Notes under the pieces: model-generated
Databases searched by the model: none
What the model saw: the letters and a program-made list of their open reading frames with translations, nothing else
What the model was told of the DNA's origin: nothing
NCBI RefSeq assembly: GCF_003049665.1
Contig: NZ_PYWM01000002.1
Span: forward strand, 281,611-345,610
Direction of reading: 5' to 3'
From: Lysinibacillus mangiferihumi
GTDB taxonomy: Bacteria; Bacillota; Bacilli; Bacillales_A; Planococcaceae
DNA length: 64,000 nt
Shown: in pieces, positions 53,439-62,060 of the stretch
How the letters are laid out: every line of letters starts with the position of its first letter
Numbering within the stretch: the stretch's first letter is position 1
Made by a program: the position numbers and the translations under genes

Positions 53439-53534
53439 ATCGCTGATAAAACAACGTAAATCGCGGGTAAACCAGTGTAAATCGCGGGTAAACCAGCGTA
53501 AATCGCGGGTAAACCAGCACGAACTGCTAATAGG
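53437..53534. repeat. Array 3: four to five 21-nt repeats
   Basis: AAATCGC units start at 53437, 53458, 53479 and 53500, with a degenerate fifth from 53521; period 21. Unit AAATCGCGGGTAAACCAGCGT. The core ATCGCnnnTAAA matches array 1. It lies between the convergent secreted-protein gene and fumC. In frame it spells a KSRVNQR heptad, which I do not regard as a protein. Confidence 0.85.
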
Positions 53535-53588
53535 GTTGGAATTCATGATAACGGCAGTATTTGCCATATTACGCGATCATCAAAATAT

Positions 53589-53627
53589 AAAGGCACCAAG
53601 AGTTCAAAACTTCTTGGTGCCTTTTGT
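53589..53627. terminator. Terminator at the 3' end of fumC
   Basis: Stem AAGGCACCAAGAAG-type / CTTCTTGGTGCCTT; strong in both directions, next to the fumC stop. Confidence 0.8.
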
Positions 53628-53629
53628 AT

Positions 53630-55018
53630 TTATGCATTCGGATAAATCATTGTAGCTGGATCAACATATTCATCGAACTGTTCTTCAGTTAATAAGCCTG
53701 AAGCGATGGCCGCTTCTTTTAGAGTCGTGCCTTCTTTATGTGCTTTCTTCGCAATTTTTGCCGCATTTTCATAGCCAATATAAGGGTTTAAGGCTGTTAC
53801 AAGCATTAGCGAGTTTTGCAAGTTATGATCCAGTACCTCTTTGTTTGGTTCGATGCCGATAGCGCAGTGATCATTAAATGATTTCATCGTATCTGCTAGC
53901 AGGCGCGTCGATTGTAGGAAATTGTAAATAATAACAGGTTTAAAGACATTCAGTTCAAAATTCCCTTGCGAAGCGGCAAAGGCAATTGTTGCATCGTTCC
54001 CAACAACTTGCGTAACGACCATTGTCATCGCTTCACTTTGCGTTGGATTCACTTTACCTGGCATAATGGATGAGCCTGGTTCATTTTCTGGAATAGTAAT
54101 TTCACCAATACCAGAGCGTGGACCACTTGCTAGCCAACGTACGTCATTGGCAATCTTCATCAAATCAGCAGCAAGTGCTTTTAATGCACCATGTGCCACA
54201 ACCGCTTCATCATGACTTGTTAAAGCATGGAATTTATTTGCTGCGGAAGTAAACTGTTTGCCCGTTAGTTCACTAATTTCAGCTGCTACACGCTCACCAA
54301 ATTCAGGATGTGCATTAATACCAGTACCGACAGCCGTACCGCCAATCGCAAGTTCTTTCATGTAGTCCACATTATGTTTAATCATTTGCTCGGATTTACC
54401 TAGCATAGCAGACCAGCCACTAATTTCTTGTCCCAATGTCAGTGGAGTAGCATCTTGTAAATGGGTACGTCCAATTTTAATAATATCTTTAAATTGCTCT
54501 GCTTTTTCATCCAACGTTGCCTTTAATAAACGAAGGCGAGGCAGTAGATAGTCTTCCACTTTTAGCACGGCTGCAATATGCAACGCAGTCGGAAACGTAT
54601 CGTTTGAGCTTTGAGATTTATTGACATCGTCATTTGGATGAATGCGGTCAGCTTCGCCAGCATCTTGTAAAATTTGGTTTGCACGATGCGCAATCACCTC
54701 GTTGACATTCATATTCGATTGGGTACCACTACCAGTTTGCCAGACAACAAGAGGGAATTGATCGTCCCATTGACCATTTAAAATTTCATCTGCCGCTTGC
54801 ACAATTGCATTGGCTTTAATATCCGAAAGCTTTCCTAATTTATTATTTGCGATTGCTGCACTTTTCTTTAAAATCGCCATAGCTTGAATCAGTTCAATCG
54901 GCATGTGTTCAGTACCAATTTGAAAATTCTCTTTACTACGTTGGGTTTGAGCACCCCAAATTTTATTGGCAGGTACTTTGATCTCACCCATAGTGTCTTT
55001 TTCAATACGATAATCCAT
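53630..55018 (-). CDS. fumC: Class II fumarase FumC
   Basis: A 462-residue fumarate hydratase (iron-independent, TCA cycle). [29 protein letters not shown] and the [16 protein letters not shown] signature (residues ~315-330, with the catalytic Ser/Lys region) are all intact. Starts at ATG 55018, preceded by GAAGGAGC. The upstream 300 bases hold a candidate Fur-regulated small RNA whose terminator ends just 30 bases before this start. Confidence 0.97.
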   Translation of the reverse strand: MDYRIEKDTMGEIKVPANKIWGAQTQRSKENFQIGTEHMPIELIQAMAILKKSAAIANNKLGKLSDIKANAIVQAADEILNGQWDDQFPLVVWQTGSGTQSNMNVNEVIAHRANQILQDAGEADRIHPNDDVNKSQSSNDTFPTALHIAAVLKVEDYLLPRLRLLKATLDEKAEQFKDIIKIGRTHLQDATPLTLGQEISGWSAMLGKSEQMIKHNVDYMKELAIGGTAVGTGINAHPEFGERVAAEISELTGKQFTSAANKFHALTSHDEAVVAHGALKALAADLMKIANDVRWLASGPRSGIGEITIPENEPGSSIMPGKVNPTQSEAMTMVVTQVVGNDATIAFAASQGNFELNVFKPVIIYNFLQSTRLLADTMKSFNDHCAIGIEPNKEVLDHNLQNSLMLVTALNPYIGYENAAKIAKKAHKEGTTLKEAAIASGLLTEEQFDEYVDPATMIYPNA

Positions 55019-55045
55019 TTAAAACAGCTCCTTCAATTTATGTAA

Positions 55046-55156
55046 CTAAAAAACGGATATTCTTAGTCTGATGTAAGAATATCCGTTTAATGCATGTTTA
55101 TTTCAAAAAATAAGGGGGGATTCTGAAATAAACAGTTTAGAGAAGAAATAATCTAT
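55046..55156 (-). ncRNA. Candidate Fur-regulated C-rich small RNA (FsrA/IsrR-like)
   Basis: Minus-strand transcript of about 110 nt. Promoter TTGACT (55191-55186), 17-base spacer, TATCAT (55168-55163). The body has an 11-bp perfect stem TGTTTATTTCA / TGAAATAAACA (55134-55124 and 55105-55095) enclosing a loop with CCCCCC (55119-55114), then a terminator stem of 15 bp (AAACGGATATTCTTA / TAAGAATATCCGTTT, 55088-55051) with a T6 tail at 55053-55048. An exposed C-run can pair with G-rich ribosome sites, as in the known iron-sparing RNAs. Not matched to a known RNA sequence. Alternative: a fumC leader attenuator. Confidence 0.6.
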
Positions 55157-55157
55157 A

Positions 55158-55180
55158 TGATAATGATAATTGTTATCAAT
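55158..55180. promoter_or_regulatory. Fur box over the small-RNA promoter
   Basis: GATAATGATAATTGTTATC (55159-55177) matches the 19-base Fur consensus at 17 positions and overlaps the -10 of the minus-strand promoter. Confidence 0.85.
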
Positions 55181-55312
55181 TAAAAAGTCAATCTTTCTGC
55201 TCAATAAAATTACTGTTAATGAGAATAGTTCGCATTTTGTTCAAAAAATCAATCGTTATTGCGATAACCGTTATGTTTTGTATACCCACCCTGTATGTTG
55301 ATAAACATAAAA

Positions 55313-55342
55313 AAGGGAAGAACTATCTTTTCTTCTTCCCAA
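55313..55342 (-). terminator. Terminator of the 72-codon gene
   Basis: Minus-strand stem GGGAAGAA / TTCTTCCC around the stop codon of the 72-codon gene, with a T6 tail. This means the 55046-55156 hairpins belong to a separate transcript. Confidence 0.75.
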
Positions 55343-55541
55343 GATCTTTTGTTAAAGGTTGTTTTTTTGATATTTTTTCAAAAAGCACAATGACATGATA
55401 CTGGCGCTCATTCATTTGAATAACGTCCACTACTTTTGCTTTTCGACCTTTAATTTGGATGTTTTCATCAATAGTTGGAATGCGAATTAATAGCTGATTC
55501 AAAACGGAAATCTTATTTTCATAAAAATGAACAACATGCAT
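55323..55541 (-). CDS. Conserved-looking small protein, unknown
   Basis: A 72-residue basic protein with two beta-rich halves and a lysine tail (KDLGKKKR). Sequence segments VVHFYENKISVLNQLL and IQIKGRKAKVVDVIQMNERQ suggest a small beta-barrel domain. GGAGAACTGCGAAA just upstream of its ATG (55541) is a good ribosome site. Function and family not recognised. Confidence 0.65.
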   Translation of the reverse strand: MHVVHFYENKISVLNQLLIRIPTIDENIQIKGRKAKVVDVIQMNERQYHVIVLFEKISKKQPLTKDLGKKKR

Positions 55542-55644
55542 TTTCGCAGTTCTCCTTATTTTGTATTTTAGTCAATTTATGAGTAACTGGCTGATTATAG
55601 AACAGTTGGTATAACAGGACGTATAGCATGGAAATCCCATTGGA

Positions 55645-55690
55645 AAGCATAAGGAAAGCCTCCTAAACGTTAGAATTAGGAGGCTAATTG
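55645..55690 (-). terminator. Terminator of the UbiB-type gene
   Basis: Stem AGCCTCCTAA / TTAGGAGGCT, minus-strand T-rich tail, just 3' of the kinase gene. Confidence 0.78.
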
Positions 55691-55696
55691 TGTTAT

Positions 55697-57316
55697 CTAT
55701 AGCGTTTTTTTGGAGAGCCGTTGTAACCATCTTTTTTGTTTCCAACTACTTACGATATAAAAAAGACTAGAAAGCGCTAATACGCCACTCGATGCTTTTA
55801 TAAGTAGGGCATATTGTAAATACAGGCCAAAGAAAACTGCGCCTAATGCTAGTACACTAATGATAAAGGCTTGCTTTTTTTGATTTTCATAGATTGCAAA
55901 GACAAAATCCCTTTGCTGCAATGCATCTTTTTGAATTAACATTCGCTGGGGTGTCTCCACAAGGTCTTGCAGGGAATGGAATACTTTAAAAATTGGGAGC
56001 GCATTAAGCCATTGTAAAACAGTTTTCCAATTATTTGAGCTTCCTTGCTTGATCCAATCTGAAAATACAGGTTTAATAATGTCTAAAATTTCTTTCTCTG
56101 GAGTAAGGGTCAGCAACATACCTTCAATTGTCACAAACGAGCGCCCTAAAAAGACAAATCGTGTAGGAACTTGTATAGGAAGTAATTTTATCATGTCATT
56201 CATTTCTTTTTTGACAGCAAATACATCCATTTCCTTTACTTTGTTTAAATCCAATAGTAGTACTTCTCTTAGAAGATTTTCGATGATTTTTAAATCCGCT
56301 CCTGGTAGTAAAAATCCTAAGTTTTTTAATATTTCAGCCGCTTGAGCATAATTTTTTAATAAAATAGCCTGCATTAAAATTTGAAAATTGGCTGCATCTT
56401 TTCTTGATATTTCGCCAACCATACCAAAATCAAGAAGGACAATCGTACCATCCTCCGTTACTAGCACATTGCCAGCGTGCGGATCAGCATGAAATAGCCC
56501 AGCCTCTAGCCATTGTGGTAAGAAAATGCGCATTAATCGCTCAGATAATGCTTCTTTATCAATTTGATTGGAAGTTAAAAATGCGTTATCTGTGATTCTT
56601 GCACCATCTATCCATTCCATTACTAATACTTGAGGGGTGCTAAGTTCGGGATACGCAGTAGGAATTTTAAGTTCATTAATAGATTCAAAGCGTTCGCGAA
56701 AATGTGTCATGGTGTCTAGTTCTTTATTAAAATCTAATTCTCTACTGATCACATGTTTGACTTCATTAAAAAGCAATTTAAAATTAATAAAGCCTTTAGG
56801 TACTGGAGCAATATATTGCGCAAACCACATAATAATAGCGAGCGAACGAAAATCTGTTCGCATAATAGTTGGTATAGTGGGTCGTTGTACTTTAATTGCT
56901 ACATTCGTACCATCCTTTAACTTTCCGCGATAAACCTCTCCAATGGATGCGGAAGCGACAGCTTTTGTCTCGATTGAAAGAAGTACATTGTCAACAGGAC
57001 TTCCCCATTCTTTTTCCAAAACAAGTTGAATGTCTTCCCAAGGAGAGGGAGGGACTTGATCTACTAAATCCTGTATTTGGCTAATAAAACTTTTTGGTAG
57101 TAAATCCTCGCGAATACTTAAAAGTTGCCCGACTTTAATTAACACGCCTTCGAGTTCAAATAACGTTTCTCGAAATTGTCGACCAAGCTTTTCCCAGAGC
57201 ATTTCCCATTGTGTTTCTGATTTTTTTCGAATGCGAAACCAATAAACTTGCAACAACATGGAAAAAGCGAAGGAAAGTATTTTCCACATACGATACCAAC
57301 TTTTCCTTTTTTTCAT
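55697..57316 (-). CDS. UbiB/ABC1 (AarF)-type atypical kinase
   Basis: A 539-residue UbiB-family protein. KxGQ motif IKVGQLLSIREDLLP (residues ~60), the Ala-rich loop AVASASIGEVYRG, catalytic-like FHADPHAGNVLV (near 275) and LLDFGMVGE (near 292), and two C-terminal hydrophobic segments (about 485-525) that anchor it to the membrane. Family members support quinone or isoprenoid-lipid handling and bind ATP; kinase activity is usually weak or absent. Start ATG 57316. Solitary gene. Confidence 0.92.
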   Translation of the reverse strand: MKKRKSWYRMWKILSFAFSMLLQVYWFRIRKKSETQWEMLWEKLGRQFRETLFELEGVLIKVGQLLSIREDLLPKSFISQIQDLVDQVPPSPWEDIQLVLEKEWGSPVDNVLLSIETKAVASASIGEVYRGKLKDGTNVAIKVQRPTIPTIMRTDFRSLAIIMWFAQYIAPVPKGFINFKLLFNEVKHVISRELDFNKELDTMTHFRERFESINELKIPTAYPELSTPQVLVMEWIDGARITDNAFLTSNQIDKEALSERLMRIFLPQWLEAGLFHADPHAGNVLVTEDGTIVLLDFGMVGEISRKDAANFQILMQAILLKNYAQAAEILKNLGFLLPGADLKIIENLLREVLLLDLNKVKEMDVFAVKKEMNDMIKLLPIQVPTRFVFLGRSFVTIEGMLLTLTPEKEILDIIKPVFSDWIKQGSSNNWKTVLQWLNALPIFKVFHSLQDLVETPQRMLIQKDALQQRDFVFAIYENQKKQAFIISVLALGAVFFGLYLQYALLIKASSGVLALSSLFYIVSSWKQKRWLQRLSKKTL

Positions 57317-57611
57317 GCGACATACCTCCGATTTTTTTATTTGAGCAAAAAGACAAAATTTATGTAAATATTTCCTATAAATCGAATATCTAAATCATAC
57401 ACCAATTGCCAAACTAAATGGATTGTATTTTATCTATAAATCTAATAAAAAAATAGCACTAAAATTAACCTGTTTCTATGGTAGAGGTTATTTATGCCTT
57501 ACAAAAACTTCTTCTAGAAGCAAGCAGTGGTGAGAACAAGGAATGCACCTAGTTTTGAGTGTATGTTATGGACTGCATAACGCATTCTATTGTATAGATA
57601 GGAGTGGTGAT

Positions 57612-58298
57612 ATGAAAGATGTAAGCTACTTACAAATAGCCATAGAAACAGTTGTAACTTTTTTCGTACTTCTTGCCCTCACACGTTTTTTAGGGAAAAA
57701 ACAATTAAGTCAACTTACTTTTTTCAATTACGTAACAGGAATCACAATTGGCTCGATTGCCGCAAATATGATTGTTTTAAGTACTAAAGATTACATGAAA
57801 GATTTGGTAAGCTTAATTATTTGGTGTTCGTTGACGACACTAATCGGCTATATCAGTTTGAAATCAGGGAAAATAAGAATGTTGCTTGACGGTCAGCCTA
57901 CAATTGTTATAAAACACGGCAAAATCGATCGAAAAGCATTGAAACGAACCGGTGTTAATATTGATGACCTAACGATGATGATTAGACAATACCAAGTTTT
58001 TTCAATTGATGAAATAGATTTTGCCATTCTAGAACCGAATGGTACGCTTAGTATTCTTAAGAAACCGCCATTTCAAGGTACCCAAAAAATGGATATAAAC
58101 ATCTCACCTGAAAATCCACCTTTTTTGCCAATTGAAATAATATCCGATGGAAAATTATTAAAAAGAAATTTATTGGAAGTAGGAAAAAATCGACAATGGT
58201 TAAAAGATGAACTCAAAAAGCTGTCTATCGAAAATATTGAAGAAGTATTCTATGCTGAAATTCAATCGAATGGGCAATTATTTATCCAAAAATATTAA
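57612..58298 (+). CDS. YetF/DUF421 membrane protein
   Basis: A 228-residue DUF421 protein: three N-terminal membrane segments (residues ~8-85) and a C-terminal soluble domain with the family motifs RFLGKKQLSQLTFFNYVTGI near residue 28, GSIAANMIV and EPNGTLSILKKP. ATG 57612 has GGAGTGGTGA upstream; the frame is open from 57543 but without a site. YetF-type proteins occur in spore formers; SpoVAEa-linked relatives act in germination. The 3' end of a decayed integrase gene touches its stop codon. Confidence 0.9.
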   Translation: MKDVSYLQIAIETVVTFFVLLALTRFLGKKQLSQLTFFNYVTGITIGSIAANMIVLSTKDYMKDLVSLIIWCSLTTLIGYISLKSGKIRMLLDGQPTIVIKHGKIDRKALKRTGVNIDDLTMMIRQYQVFSIDEIDFAILEPNGTLSILKKPPFQGTQKMDINISPENPPFLPIEIISDGKLLKRNLLEVGKNRQWLKDELKKLSIENIEEVFYAEIQSNGQLFIQKY

Positions 58299-59090
58299 CT
58301 TTTTTTATAAACCGTTGGGGCACTAGGGAAGAACGGCATTTTGATAAAACGTTCCCCCAATCTTGCCCCCAAACTATACATAACGAAAGTCTAATTAAGG
58401 ACTCATCAATAGCGATAGTGCGATAACTATTTTTAGTTTTTGGTGTTCTATAACTAATTTCATCGCGTGTCCCTTCTATTGTAATTGTACCATTTGTTAA
58501 ATCAATATTTTTCCATTTTAAAGCTAAAGCTTCGCCACGTTGCATACCTGTAAAAGCTAGTGTTCTTATAATTGTATTCAAAGTTAAAGATTCTTCGGCT
58601 GCAATTTCAAGAAATCGATTGAGTTGCTAGATATTTAAAACGTTAGGTTTATCGTAATCATCCTCATGAAAATTCACTTTATTGAATCGGTTACGAGAAA
58701 TAATTTCTGAGTCTACTGCTGCATTAATTGCAGTATTAAAAATAAGATGGTAATACCGAACTGAAGATGGTTTGTATTGCTTTAGTAATGGCCAAATGAA
58801 ATTGCGTTTATATGATTCTTTATCGAGTGTAGAAAGTTTCTTTTTCCCAATTAGAGGCTTTATTTTATTTTGAATGACGTTTATTTTTTTGCTTTTGAGT
58901 TGATATTTTCCACTCGTGCTTATTTGACTCATACCATATATCCATCCATTCTCCTACAGTTAAATCCTCTTGCTCAACTTGCTTAAAATTACTATTTAAT
59001 AATTTGGATTTCACTTCTAATAATTTTCGAAGTGCGGCATTTTCAGTGGTGAAGCCTTGACTGGATTTTTCCTTACGCTTACCGAATACA
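58282..59090 (-). pseudogene. Broken tyrosine-recombinase (integrase) gene
   Basis: Reading leftward from 59090, a GKRKEKSSQGFTTENAALRK stretch is the Arm-binding start of a phage-type integrase. The frame then shifts within an A-rich run (about 58898-58905), continues through the core-binding domain (SVRYYHLIFNTAINAAVDSE), meets an in-frame TAG at 58627-58629, and continues in frame into the catalytic start (TGMQRGEALALKWKNID). The C-terminal HxLRH and Tyr box are missing. Thus one frameshift, one stop and a lost end. Evidence of an old mobile element. Confidence 0.85.
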
Positions 59091-59230
59091 TCTTAATAGC
59101 GATGTCGATAGGCATATTTTTTAGCGCCATGAGCATCATTATACCGGGTGTCCCAAACGCAAAGCTTATGACCTTAGTAACAAATGCAGAGGATACAAGG
59201 TTTATAGAGAACTAAGGAGCATTGGAAAAG
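59090..59230 (+). other. Gene remnant of uncertain origin
   Basis: A short frame at about 59104-59217 (MSIGIFFSAMSIIIPGVPNA..) is membrane-like and may be the tail of an MFS-type transporter, but nothing joins it to a complete gene. From 59230 to 59545 I see no gene. Confidence 0.3.
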
Positions 59231-59545
59231 AGCTTGAGCGGATTAGTCGTTTGCGTAGGTGAGCCAGGTGAGTAATAGATAGAAATTATGTATAAAAGGT
59301 ATTGAAATAACTGCTAGGGGTCAAAACGGATTTTCAAAATCATCTGTACAATGGAAGTTTCCTTAGCAGTTATACTACCACTATTTACAAACAGAGATGC
59401 TTTTATAACCGTATTTGAAAGATATTGTGCAGTAAAGGGTACAAGTTGTTTTTAAAGTTAAAGTTGGATTTTATAAAGGGAGAGTCAAAAGTCGTTGGAG
59501 CTGTTGATTACAGCTCCTCACATAATAATGTTCTGTATAGCTTTT

Positions 59546-60010
59546 TTACTCAAATTCAAAACGCATAGTATGGCTCATATCTTTGAAACCTTGTTTTTCA
59601 TATAAAGTTATTGCGCCAATATTTTCAGATAATACGTTCAACTCCAAGTAATCCAAATTACGATTTTTTGCCCATTTTTTCGCTTCTAATAGTAAAACTG
59701 AACCAATTCCTTGGCTTTGGTATTGATTTCCGACAATTACATCAATAATGAAGGCGTATTTGTGCTCAATTAGACATGAATATGGTGGTGTTACAGTTTC
59801 TTTAATAAGCAAGAAACCTAAAACTTGGTTATCTTTTTCAGCTATTAAAATATCTGATCCATTTTCATTAATTGAGTTCCTAATAAAGGTTACGTCTTGT
59901 TTACCAGGTTGCATATACTTTGGTTGTAAGATTGACATACCTAAAAAAAGCTCTTGGTATAAAATCTCAATTTGTTGCACTTCATTTAGTGTTGCAATTT
60001 TTATTTCCAT
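59546..60010 (-). CDS. GNAT-family N-acetyltransferase
   Basis: A 154-residue GCN5-like acetyltransferase. Acetyl-CoA motif IDVIVGNQYQSQGIGSVLLLEA (RxxGxG-like QSQGIG near residue 100), then DYLELNVLSENIGAITLYEKQGF. The substrate is not decidable. GGAGGGTTATTATG context upstream of ATG 60010 (reverse strand). Solitary, at the edge of the decayed accessory region. Confidence 0.9.
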   Translation of the reverse strand: MEIKIATLNEVQQIEILYQELFLGMSILQPKYMQPGKQDVTFIRNSINENGSDILIAEKDNQVLGFLLIKETVTPPYSCLIEHKYAFIIDVIVGNQYQSQGIGSVLLLEAKKWAKNRNLDYLELNVLSENIGAITLYEKQGFKDMSHTMRFEFE

Positions 60011-60183
60011 AATAACCCTCCGTTGTGTGTTTTATTATCAAATAGCGATTTTAGTACTATGTAATATTTTACATTATAGGAATATTAATGGGTATGTTAA
60101 AAATTAAACTACTGAACGCTTTGAGTATTTAACGACAATAGAGCGATAATAATATCGCTCCAGAAGCCAGTTATGTAGCATAA

Positions 60184-60306
60184 TCACTTATTTCTTTCAA
60201 GTTCTACAACACGTTTTTCTAATTTTTTGATTTTCATGTCATTAAGCAAGGCAATGACTGTCGTTGATATAGCTAAAGAGAAAGCTACGAACGTGAAACC
60301 AGACAA
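60184..60306 (-). CDS. 40-residue membrane/coiled-coil protein
   Basis: MSGFTFVAFSLAISTTVIAL.. starts at TTG 60306, with AGGGGGTG 6 bases upstream. One membrane helix (residues ~3-21) and a short charged coiled coil (DMKIKKLEKRVVELERNK). Too short for most gene callers. The good ribosome site and composition support a real gene; function unknown. Confidence 0.6.
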   Translation of the reverse strand: MSGFTFVAFSLAISTTVIALLNDMKIKKLEKRVVELERNK

Positions 60307-60514
60307 AAGTGCACCCCCTAATTTTTGTTAATTTTATTGTAACACAAAAAGGCCGCAGCGTCGTCACACGCTACAGCAAATAATTGGTTTTTCCACTTGA
60401 GCCTTCTAAAAAGCATGATACCACAGCTTAAGGGGGGCTAAATAGAGATATGGGAGAAATGGAGAAAAGTAGCATATGGTATAGTAAAGAAAAGTATATA
60501 AGGGAGGATGTTTT

Positions 60515-60740
60515 ATGAGCAATTCAGAAAGTCATGTTCTCAAACAAAAACAAATAGCAGAGGCATTTTCAAATGGGAATTTTGAAATTATTTTTCCATT
60601 TCTAGCAAAAACAATTGGAATATAATTGGTGATAAAACCCTTTGTGGGTAGGGAATCTGTAATAGAAAGTTGCAAGCAATGATCCCAATCCGAAAGAAAT
60701 TTTTTATGCAATTACTAAATGGAATGATAAATAAAGTTTT
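60515..60740 (+). pseudogene. Decayed NTF2-like gene
   Basis: AGGGAGG leads to ATG 60515 and a SnoaL/NTF2-like start (LKQKQIAEAFSNGNFEIIFP). The frame stops at about 60624 after a shift, and the next frame continues it (WNIIGDKTL and then VGRESVIESCKQ in yet another frame). It is a short domain protein with at least two frameshifts. Confidence 0.6.
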
Positions 60741-61020
60741 ATTCAGCAATCGTGCGCGATTGTGGAACAAAAGTAACAGATGTAACAAAAGGAACAAATG
60801 TAAAACATGTACGATGTTTTGTGTTTGGAAATTTGTATTGTAAACTCGGAAGTAGGTTCGATGCGGTAAAGGTTTCCTCCATTGGTATTTATAAAAACCT
60901 AAATATTAGGGAAAGACCGACGACCGACCCCGCGCTTGGTAGACTTGTTCGGAGCGCGACTTTATTCGGGGTCATAGCAGTATCTCTTTCAGCGTATGGA
61001 CTTATTACACGTGTGGATTA

Positions 61021-61240
61021 AATAAGGAGTGGTGATATACAACAGATAATTTTATTGTTGTTTTGTAACGGCGTGCATGGTTTAAGTACATATCAAACAG
61101 GAGTTGATGCACACATAACAATTTTACGAATGGATATCTATCTATAGAAAGAATTAGAGTAGATGGAGATACTCGTTCGCATTCCGATATTATTCACGCA
61201 GGAATTTATAATGTTATGATTTACAATAGCTAAAGAAGAT
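61021..61240 (+). pseudogene. Gene fragments with multiple stops
   Basis: AAGGAGTGGTGATA is a ribosome-site-like string at 61022-61035, but the frames behind it are broken within 20 codons. A later fragment (about 61127-61233) reads NGYLSIERIRVDGDTRSHSD. No family assigned. Confidence 0.35.
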
Positions 61241-61256
61241 AAGTAGGTGAGAGATT

Positions 61257-61613
61257 ATTAAATTTAAAAGTATTATTTTAATTATTAGCGTAATCATTTG
61301 TTTGGGATATATTTCCTTGGAAAAATATAATTCATTTCAACCAAAGACTAGTATTGATTTAGTAAGAAAATTAGAGAATACTAATATAGAAAATTATAAT
61401 AAGTACTCGATTGATTTAACTGAAAATAACTATAAAGATATTAAGGATTTTGTTTCGAATTTAGATCAGACTGTTTTACAGTTTACTGTAATTGAGTCAG
61501 GAGAAGATGTTTTAATTTTAGAGACAACTCCTCAAACAGTAGATAATCGACTTAAAATTAAAAGTGTAAAAAAAATGTCTAAAGAAGATTTTGAAAAAAT
61601 TTTTAAGGAATAA
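61257..61613 (+). CDS. Putative membrane-anchored protein with non-standard start
   Basis: The frame is open from 61251. With AGGTGA at 61245-61250, the natural start is ATT 61257 (six-base spacing), giving a good N-terminal anchor (IKFKSIILIISVIICLGYI). TTG 61302 would remove most of that anchor. About 118 residues, extracytoplasmic part charged (YSIDLTENNYKDIKDFV). Either ATT is used or the original ATG mutated. Family not recognised. A terminator follows at 61632-61678. Confidence 0.5.
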   Translation: MKFKSIILIISVIICLGYISLEKYNSFQPKTSIDLVRKLENTNIENYNKYSIDLTENNYKDIKDFVSNLDQTVLQFTVIESGEDVLILETTPQTVDNRLKIKSVKKMSKEDFEKIFKE

Positions 61614-61631
61614 ATTTTGTATAAGTTATAT

Positions 61632-61678
61632 AAAAATGCCAGTTGCTCATTATTCAGTGAGTACCTGGTCTTTTTATA
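61632..61678 (+). terminator. Terminator
   Basis: An imperfect stem GCCAGTTGCTCA / TGAGTACCTGGTC with flanking A and T tracts after the 118-codon frame. Confidence 0.55.
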
Positions 61679-61920
61679 ACCATTTTGATGAACAAGTTGA
61701 TAAAAAAGCCACTGATTAAGTGACTAAAAGTTAAGAAAATAACAATTGAATTATTGTTAAAACAAACGTTGCAGTTTCGGCGCCAACCCTTGTAATCATC
61801 CCCACATTAGCAAAGGTTGTAAAGGTAATTTTAATATGAAAAACATAAGGAGTTTATCAATCTTTACCTAGAATGTGTTCAATGCAGGGGGACGATGAGT
61901 AATTTTTTTCCCGGAAATAT

Positions 61921-61961
61921 TAGACCAGCACGTAATTTAAAATACGTGCTGGTTTTTTAAC
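61921..61961 (+). terminator. Strong terminator without an obvious gene
   Basis: An 11-bp perfect stem ACCAGCACGTA / TACGTGCTGGT with T6. The 240 bases upstream (61680-61920) hold only short broken frames such as MKNIRSLSIFT and a hydrophobic tail, so the transcript it ends is unclear. Confidence 0.7.
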
Positions 61962-62060
61962 AGTTTCTTGTACCCATGGAAATTCCCAAAACTGTCCCTT
62001 CTTAATCGCACGGTTCTATTATAAACTTCCAATTATCATAGGTAAGGAGAAGTGATATGG

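Noticed and set aside
53422..53655. Frame with KSRVNQ repeats over array 3
   Set aside because: Repeat artefact of the 21-nt array; it starts inside the previous gene and runs into the fumC terminator.
59748..60107. 119-codon plus-strand frame
   Set aside because: Antisense to the GNAT gene and rich in Cys/Ser from mirrored codons.
60752..61021. 89-codon frame after the NTF2-like remnant
   Set aside because: Atypical composition, no ribosome site, and lies among broken frames; not supported as a gene.
61757..61840. Possible short hydrophobic peptide ending VAVSAPTLVIIPTLAKVVKV
   Set aside because: No start codon or ribosome site in frame; probably a remnant.
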